NCBI GenBank assembly: GCA_002435715.1
Contig: DISD01000073.1
Span: 1-48,145 of the forward strand
Direction: 5' to 3'
Length of the DNA: 48,145 nucleotides
Origin: Rhodospirillaceae bacterium UBA6219
Lineage (GTDB): Bacteria; Pseudomonadota; Alphaproteobacteria; Rhodospirillales; Magnetospirillaceae
Both the position numbers and the translations under genes were made by a program. Each line of letters starts with the position of its first letter. Within the stretch, counting starts at the first letter, position 1. The notes beneath the pieces are model-generated. The model saw only the letters and a list, made by a program, of their open reading frames with translations. It searched no databases and had not been told where the DNA came from. Positions 44,026-48,145 of this stretch are shown here, piece by piece.

Positions 44026-44406
44026 ATGGACCGTGAGTTGTACGAACAAGGCTTGAAGATCCGCCGTGAAGTCCTGGGCGCCGAATATGTGGACAAGTCC
44101 ATCGCCAGCGCCGACGATTTCAACCGCCCCATGCAGGAACTGACCACCACCTATTGCTGGGGGGCCATCTGGGGGCGTCCGGGTCTGGATCGCCGCACCC
44201 GTTCCATCATCAACCTGTCGATGATCTCGGCCCTGAATCGTCCTCACGAATTGAAGCTGCACATCGCCGGTGCCCTGACCAACGGCCTGAGCAAGGAAGA
44301 GATTTCCGAAATCCTGCTGCAGATCGCCGTCTATTGCGGTATCCCCGCCGGCATCGACGCCTTCCGCATCGCCCGTCAGGTCTTCGAGGAGAAGGGCGTT
44401 GGCTGA
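44026..44406 (+). CDS. Carboxymuconolactone decarboxylase-family protein
   Basis: 126 residues, the length of 4-carboxymuconolactone decarboxylase (PcaC). Typical stretches are LYEQGLKIRREVLGAEYVDKS near the N-terminus and RTRSIINLSMISALNRPHELKLHIAGALTNGLSKEEISEILLQIAVYCGIPAG. There is no CxxC pair, so it is not the peroxidase-like AhpD branch. It may decarboxylate a lactone-type intermediate. GGAG stands eight bases before ATG 44026; ATG 44020, overlapping the GntR stop, is possible. Confidence 0.85.
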   Translation: MDRELYEQGLKIRREVLGAEYVDKSIASADDFNRPMQELTTTYCWGAIWGRPGLDRRTRSIINLSMISALNRPHELKLHIAGALTNGLSKEEISEILLQIAVYCGIPAGIDAFRIARQVFEEKGVG

Positions 44407-45295
44407 TCCGAAACTGCCGAAAATCGGCTTTGTCGGGATCGGCAATATGGGGCGGCCCATGGCCGCCCTGTTGGTCAAGGCCGGCCATGCCGTCACCGTT
44501 CTGGACCGCGATGCCGCCCTGTCCCGGGTGGTCGCCGCCGAGATCGGCGCCACTGCCGCCGACAATGCCGCCGCCCTGGCCCAGGCCAGCGACGTGGTCT
44601 TCACCATGTTGCCCAATGGCAAGATCGTCCATGACGTGCTGATGGGCGCCGACGCTATCGCCGCCCATCTGGCCAAGGGGGCGCTGGTCATCGACACCTC
44701 GTCCTCTTATCCCCTGGGTACCCAGGAACTGGGCCGCGAATTGGCCGCCCTGGGCCTGGGTCTGGTGGACGCCCCGGTTTCGGGCGGGGTCAAGCGGGCG
44801 ATCAACGGCACCTTGGCCATCATGGCCGGCGGCGATTCCGCCCTGGTGGAGCGCGCCACCCCCATCCTTCAGGCCTTGGGCAGTGTCTACGCCACCGGTC
44901 CCTTGGGCTCGGGCCACGCGCTCAAGGCGCTCAACAACTATGTCTCCGCCGCAGGCCTGGCCGCCGCCGCCGAGGCTTTGTTGGTGGGCCAGCGTTTCGG
45001 TCTGGAGGGGGAGACCATCACCCGCGTGCTCAACGCCTCGACCGGGCGCAACAACGCCACCGAGAACAAGCTGTCGCAGTTCATCCTCAGTGGGTCGTTC
45101 GGTTCGGGTTTCGCCCTGGATCTGATGGCCAAGGATCTGCGGGCCGCCGGGGCCCTGGCCACCGATCTGGGGGTGGCGGCGCCGCAATTGCAGGACAGTG
45201 TCGCCCTGTGGAACCAAGCCGAGCAGGAACTGGGCAAGGGCGCTGACCACACCGCCATCTATCTGTACCTGAAAGCGCTGAAGGAGAGCGCGTGA
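44399..45295 (+). CDS. Beta-hydroxyacid dehydrogenase (3-hydroxyisobutyrate dehydrogenase family)
   Basis: 298 residues with a Rossmann motif GFVGIGNMGRPMAALL, the substrate-binding motif DAPVSGGVKRA (about 122-132), the catalytic Lys near residue 176 in GSGHALKALNNY, and NASTGRNNATENK farther on. It oxidises or reduces a beta-hydroxy acid with NAD(P). The TTG start at 44399 overlaps the previous gene by eight bases and has GGAG upstream. The family includes 3-hydroxyisobutyrate dehydrogenase, tartronate semialdehyde reductase and related enzymes; which applies is not clear. Confidence 0.88.
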   Translation: MADPKLPKIGFVGIGNMGRPMAALLVKAGHAVTVLDRDAALSRVVAAEIGATAADNAAALAQASDVVFTMLPNGKIVHDVLMGADAIAAHLAKGALVIDTSSSYPLGTQELGRELAALGLGLVDAPVSGGVKRAINGTLAIMAGGDSALVERATPILQALGSVYATGPLGSGHALKALNNYVSAAGLAAAAEALLVGQRFGLEGETITRVLNASTGRNNATENKLSQFILSGSFGSGFALDLMAKDLRAAGALATDLGVAAPQLQDSVALWNQAEQELGKGADHTAIYLYLKALKESA

Positions 45296-46518
45296 TGCCG
45301 GCGGCGATCGAGTCCTGGCTGAGCCGCTGTGGACAAGACGCCGTCTTGGCGCGCTGTTCCCAGGGGTTGGACGTCGTGGTCGAGATCGCCGCCTTGCCTG
45401 CCGGGGCCTGGCGTCAGGTCTTCGGTAACGGCAAAGGTGGAACCATCCGCATCGCCGCCGATCCGGACAACTGGAAACGATTGTTGGGACAAGCCACGCC
45501 TTTGCCCGGCTGGCAAAGCTTTGGCGCCATCATCCGCTTGAACCCGGACTTCCAGGTGACGGGGGATGCCCTGGACATCGCCCAGTCCCTGGCCGCCCTG
45601 GAACGGATGATCGAATTGGCCCGTCCCGCCGCGCCGCCCCTGCCAGCCCCGGTGGTGGAACGTGATCCGTCGCAGGTCAGCGGTCATATGCGCCGGCTGG
45701 TCCATCGTGACGGCACTGCCCATCACCTCGGCTGGCAACAGGCGGGCGAGGGGTCGCCCTTGTTGATGCTGCATACGGCGGGCGCCGATTCCCGCCAATT
45801 CGCCCATCAGCTTTCCGACATCGAGCTGGCCTCGCGCTGGCGCATGCTGGCCTTCGACATGCCCGGTCATGGCCGTTCGGGGCCGCCCCCCGGCTGGCAG
45901 GACGGCGAGGCCTATCGTCTGAGCCTGGAGGGCTATCGCGATTGGTGCGTCGCCTTCATCGAACAGGTGGTGGGCGAACCGGTGGTGGTGACCGGTTGCT
46001 CCATGGGCGCCGCCATGGCCTTGGTCCTGGCCGCCCACCGCCCGGATTTGATCAAGGCGGTGATCGCCTTGGAAGCGCCGTGGCGGGCGCCGGGTCGTCG
46101 CTCACCCCTGCTGGCCGATGCCCGGATCAACGCCCAATTGCACAATCCGTCCTATGTCCGGGGCTTGTTGGGACCGCGCAGTCCGGCCCAATACCGCGAC
46201 GAGGCGTGCTGGATCTATTCCCAGGCCGGTTTCGGCATCTATGCCGGCGACCTGGCCTTTTACAGCGACGAATTCGACGGTGCGGCCATCGCCGCCGATC
46301 TGGCGGCCTTGCCCCACATGCCCATTCATCTGCTGACCGGGGAATACGATTATTCCGCGTCGCCCGACAACACCCGGCAATTGGCCGATGCCATCGGCCA
46401 CGCCACTTTCGTCCCCATGCCCGGCCTGGGGCATTTTCCCATGATCGAACATCCGGATTACTTCCGTGGCTATTTCACCCAAGCCCTGGATGACGTCCGC
46501 AGGAGATTGCCGCAATGA
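45295..46518 (+). CDS. Alpha/beta hydrolase with SCP2-like N-terminal extension
   Basis: 407 residues. The hydrolase fold occupies about 145-400: oxyanion strand LLMLHTAGADSRQF, nucleophile Ser236 in GCSMGAAMAL, acid Asp near TGEYDYSAS and His in GLGHFPMIEHP. The first ~120 residues form a separate domain with pattern RLNPDFQVTGDALDIAQSLAALERMIELA, like a small sterol-carrier (SCP2) fold, an uncommon fusion that could present a hydrophobic substrate. ATG at 45295 shares one base with the previous stop codon. Probably hydrolyses an ester, lactone or C-C bond in the operon's pathway. Confidence 0.82.
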   Translation: MPAAIESWLSRCGQDAVLARCSQGLDVVVEIAALPAGAWRQVFGNGKGGTIRIAADPDNWKRLLGQATPLPGWQSFGAIIRLNPDFQVTGDALDIAQSLAALERMIELARPAAPPLPAPVVERDPSQVSGHMRRLVHRDGTAHHLGWQQAGEGSPLLMLHTAGADSRQFAHQLSDIELASRWRMLAFDMPGHGRSGPPPGWQDGEAYRLSLEGYRDWCVAFIEQVVGEPVVVTGCSMGAAMALVLAAHRPDLIKAVIALEAPWRAPGRRSPLLADARINAQLHNPSYVRGLLGPRSPAQYRDEACWIYSQAGFGIYAGDLAFYSDEFDGAAIAADLAALPHMPIHLLTGEYDYSASPDNTRQLADAIGHATFVPMPGLGHFPMIEHPDYFRGYFTQALDDVRRRLPQ

Positions 46519-47342
46519 CCGCCTTGCCCGAATACGAAGTCCTGGCCATTCAATACGCCACCGTCCAGCGCCGACCGGCCGAGAATTTCCTGATCGCCGA
46601 TCTGCACGAAGGCTCGATGCCCATGTCTTACTGCGTGTGGCTGATCCGGGGGGGCGGGCGCACCATTTTGGTGGATACCGGCTTCAACGCCGAAGCGGCG
46701 GTGCAGCGTCGCCGCGATTTCATCCGCTGTCCCACCGAAGGACTGCGCGACCTGGGAATCACTCCCCAGGATGTGGACGACATCGTCATCACCCATCTGC
46801 ATTACGACCACGCCGGCAACGCCATCTTGTTCCCCAAGGCGCAGTTTCATCTGCAGGAAAAGGAAATGCAGGCGGCCACCGGTCCCGACATGCGCCACAA
46901 ACTGTGCCGCCACGCCTATGAGGTCGAGGACGTGGTGCATATGGTGCGGCAGAACTTCCGCGAGCGGGTCCGCTTCGTCAACGGCGATTCCGCCGTGGCG
47001 CCGGGGATCAGCCTGCATCTGGTGGGCGGCCATACCCGTGGCCTGCAGATTGTGCGCGTCCATACGGCCCGGGGCTGGGTGGTCCTGGCCTCGGACGCCG
47101 TGCATTATTACGACAACGTGGTCAAGGCCATGCCCTTTCCCGGCGTGGTCGACGTCCCCGCCTTGATCGAAGCGGGCGAACGCTGCCTGTCCCTGGCCGA
47201 TAGCGGCGACCATGTCGTCCCCGGTCACGACCCCCTGGTCTTCGACCTGTTCCCCGCCCATCCGACGGTGCCCGGCGTCGTCGTGCTCAGCGCCGCGCCG
47301 CTTCGCCCCAGCCCCTTGGCCGAAATGGCCGCGCCCATTTAA
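46515..47342 (+). CDS. Metallo-beta-lactamase-fold hydrolase (AHL lactonase-like)
   Basis: 275 residues. The zinc motif HLHYDH begins at residue 94, with further ligands expected in GGHTRGLQIV, the Asp of LASDAVHYY and the His of VVPGHDP. This arrangement matches the N-acyl-homoserine-lactonase branch, whose members also open other lactones. ATG at 46515 overlaps the hydrolase stop codon (ATGA). In an operon with a carboxymuconolactone-decarboxylase-like gene and dehydrogenases, lactone opening in catabolism is more likely than quorum quenching. Confidence 0.88.
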   Translation: MTALPEYEVLAIQYATVQRRPAENFLIADLHEGSMPMSYCVWLIRGGGRTILVDTGFNAEAAVQRRRDFIRCPTEGLRDLGITPQDVDDIVITHLHYDHAGNAILFPKAQFHLQEKEMQAATGPDMRHKLCRHAYEVEDVVHMVRQNFRERVRFVNGDSAVAPGISLHLVGGHTRGLQIVRVHTARGWVVLASDAVHYYDNVVKAMPFPGVVDVPALIEAGERCLSLADSGDHVVPGHDPLVFDLFPAHPTVPGVVVLSAAPLRPSPLAEMAAPI

Positions 47343-47351
47343 GGATCTGTC

Positions 47352-48145
47352 ATGTCCATTCAGTTGAAGGATAGCGGCCTGCTGCGTCATCAGGCCTATG
47401 TGAACGGTGCTTGGATCGATGCCGATGACGGCGCCACTTTCGCGGTGACCAACCCGGCCAGCGGCGACGAATTGATCAAGGTCGCCGATCTCGACGTGGC
47501 CGAAACCAAGCGGGCCATCGCCGCCGCCGAGGCCGCGTGGGGCGCCTGGAAGGCCAAGACCGGCAAGGAGCGGGCGGTGATCCTGCGCCGCTGGTTCGAT
47601 CTGGTGATGGCGGCCCAGGACGATTTGGGGCGGTTGATGACCCTGGAACAAGGTAAGCCCCTGGCCGAGGCCAAGGGCGAGGTCGCCTATGGCGCCAGTT
47701 TCATCGAATGGTTCGCCGAGGAAGCCAAGCGCATCTATGGCGACACCATTCCGTCCCATGGCGCCGACAAGCGCATCGTGGTGATCAAGCAGCCCATCGG
47801 CGTGGTCGCCGCCATCACGCCGTGGAACTTCCCCATCGCCATGATCACCCGCAAGGTGGCCCCCGCCCTGGCGGTGGGCTGCCCGGTGGTGGTCAAGCCG
47901 TCCGAGGACACGCCGCTTTCCGCCCTGGCCCTGGCGGTGCTGGCGGAACGCGCCGGCATTCCCGCCGGGGTGTTCAACGTGCTGACCTCGACCAAGGCGC
48001 CGGTGGTGGGACTGGAACTGACCACCAGCGACATCGTCCGCAAGGTCTCTTTCACCGGTTCCACCGAAGTGGGCAAGATCTTGATGCGGCAATCGGCCTC
48101 GACGGTGAAGAAGGTGTCGTTGGAACTGGGCGGCAACGCCCCGTT
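47352..48145 (+). CDS. gabD: Succinate-semialdehyde / aldehyde dehydrogenase, cut by right edge
   Basis: The first ~264 residues of an NAD(P)-dependent aldehyde dehydrogenase. VAAITPWNFPIAMITRKVAPALAVGCPVVVKPSE is the cofactor-binding stretch, FTGSTEVGKILM the turn, and KVSLELGGNAP the motif with the catalytic Glu just inside the window; the catalytic Cys lies beyond. Overall it resembles succinate-semialdehyde dehydrogenases (LLRHQAYVNGAWIDADDG, LEQGKPLAEAKGEVAYGASFIEWFAEEAKR). ATG at 47352 follows AAGGAT. The last visible gene of the GntR-controlled operon; it would oxidise an aldehyde product to a central-metabolism acid. Confidence 0.88.
   Translation, partial: MSIQLKDSGLLRHQAYVNGAWIDADDGATFAVTNPASGDELIKVADLDVAETKRAIAAAEAAWGAWKAKTGKERAVILRRWFDLVMAAQDDLGRLMTLEQGKPLAEAKGEVAYGASFIEWFAEEAKRIYGDTIPSHGADKRIVVIKQPIGVVAAITPWNFPIAMITRKVAPALAVGCPVVVKPSEDTPLSALALAVLAERAGIPAGVFNVLTSTKAPVVGLELTTSDIVRKVSFTGSTEVGKILMRQSASTVKKVSLELGGNAP

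Noticed and set aside
46515..47342. Quorum-quenching lactonase
   Set aside because: The zinc motif fits the AHL-lactonase branch, but the gene sits inside a catabolic operon and no quorum-sensing gene is in the window, so a pathway lactonase is more likely.
1..48145. tRNA or rRNA genes, CRISPR arrays, insertion sequences, phage attachment sites
   Set aside because: None found on reading: no cloverleaf-like tRNA, no spaced direct-repeat array, no transposase or integrase motif.

Overview
The window is gene-dense, GC-rich DNA (third codon positions mostly G/C) with ATGA-type gene overlaps and frequent GTG/TTG starts. Gene content (several branched-chain-type ABC importers, CHASE2 sensor kinase, chemotaxis receptor, beta-oxidation genes) suggests a free-living, motile alphaproteobacterium, most like the Rhodospirillales/Magnetospirillum group. 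That is inference; no rRNA or other marker gene is present. I see no tRNA or rRNA gene, CRISPR array, insertion sequence or prophage.

Layout. (1) 1-1844, minus: a large multi-domain protein cut by the left edge, with a peptidoglycan-binding-like N-terminus, a Pro-rich linker and a DUF6973-like C-terminal domain. Its coding frame changes near the start. (2) 2242-3302, minus: a FecR-domain protein and an OmpA-type lipoprotein. (3) 3521-6452, plus: a CHASE2 sensor histidine kinase and an OmpR-type response regulator. (4) 6853-20100, plus: a 2450-residue repetitive surface protein (LEPR motif, DUF4347, cadherin/CSPG-like repeats), then a TolC-like outer-membrane protein, a HlyD/RND-type adaptor, a membrane-anchored HlyD protein with a GAF-like N-terminus, and a PqqD-like/M50 metalloprotease/HlyD fusion. 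No ABC ATPase or RND pump is present, so this may be an unusual export system for a giant adhesin and is the most intriguing locus here. (5) 20239-24470, minus: enoyl-CoA hydratase, 3-hydroxyacyl-CoA dehydrogenase, 3-oxoadipyl-CoA-type thiolase and a universal stress protein. Diverging from them on the plus strand (24611-33756) are an IclR regulator, acyl-CoA dehydrogenase, acyl-CoA ligase, a complete branched-chain-type ABC importer and a nitronate monooxygenase-like enzyme. Together these look like import, CoA activation and beta-oxidation of an organic acid, possibly a dicarboxylate or ring-derived acid ending in 3-oxoadipyl-CoA. The divergent promoter carries three phased half-sites typical of the PcaU/PcaR/PobR branch of IclR regulators. 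(6) 33753-37353: an unknown polytopic membrane protein and a chemotaxis receptor with an extra C-terminal sensory-like domain. (7) 37393-42955, minus: a second complete branched-chain-type importer with a true nitrilase at the operon's end. Diverging from it (43334 to the right edge) are a GntR/FCD regulator, a carboxymuconolactone-decarboxylase-like protein, a beta-hydroxyacid dehydrogenase, an SCP2-like/alpha-beta hydrolase fusion, a lactonase-like metallo-beta-lactamase-fold enzyme and a succinate-semialdehyde-type dehydrogenase cut by the right edge. Two nearly identical 28-bp repeats, each with an ATTGT-N3-ACAAT palindrome, sit one near each divergent operon. This looks like a self-contained regulon for uptake and degradation of a nitrile (or related amide/lactone) whose substrate I cannot name.

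Start codons were chosen by Shine-Dalgarno spacing and overlap with the preceding gene; alternatives are given in the entries.
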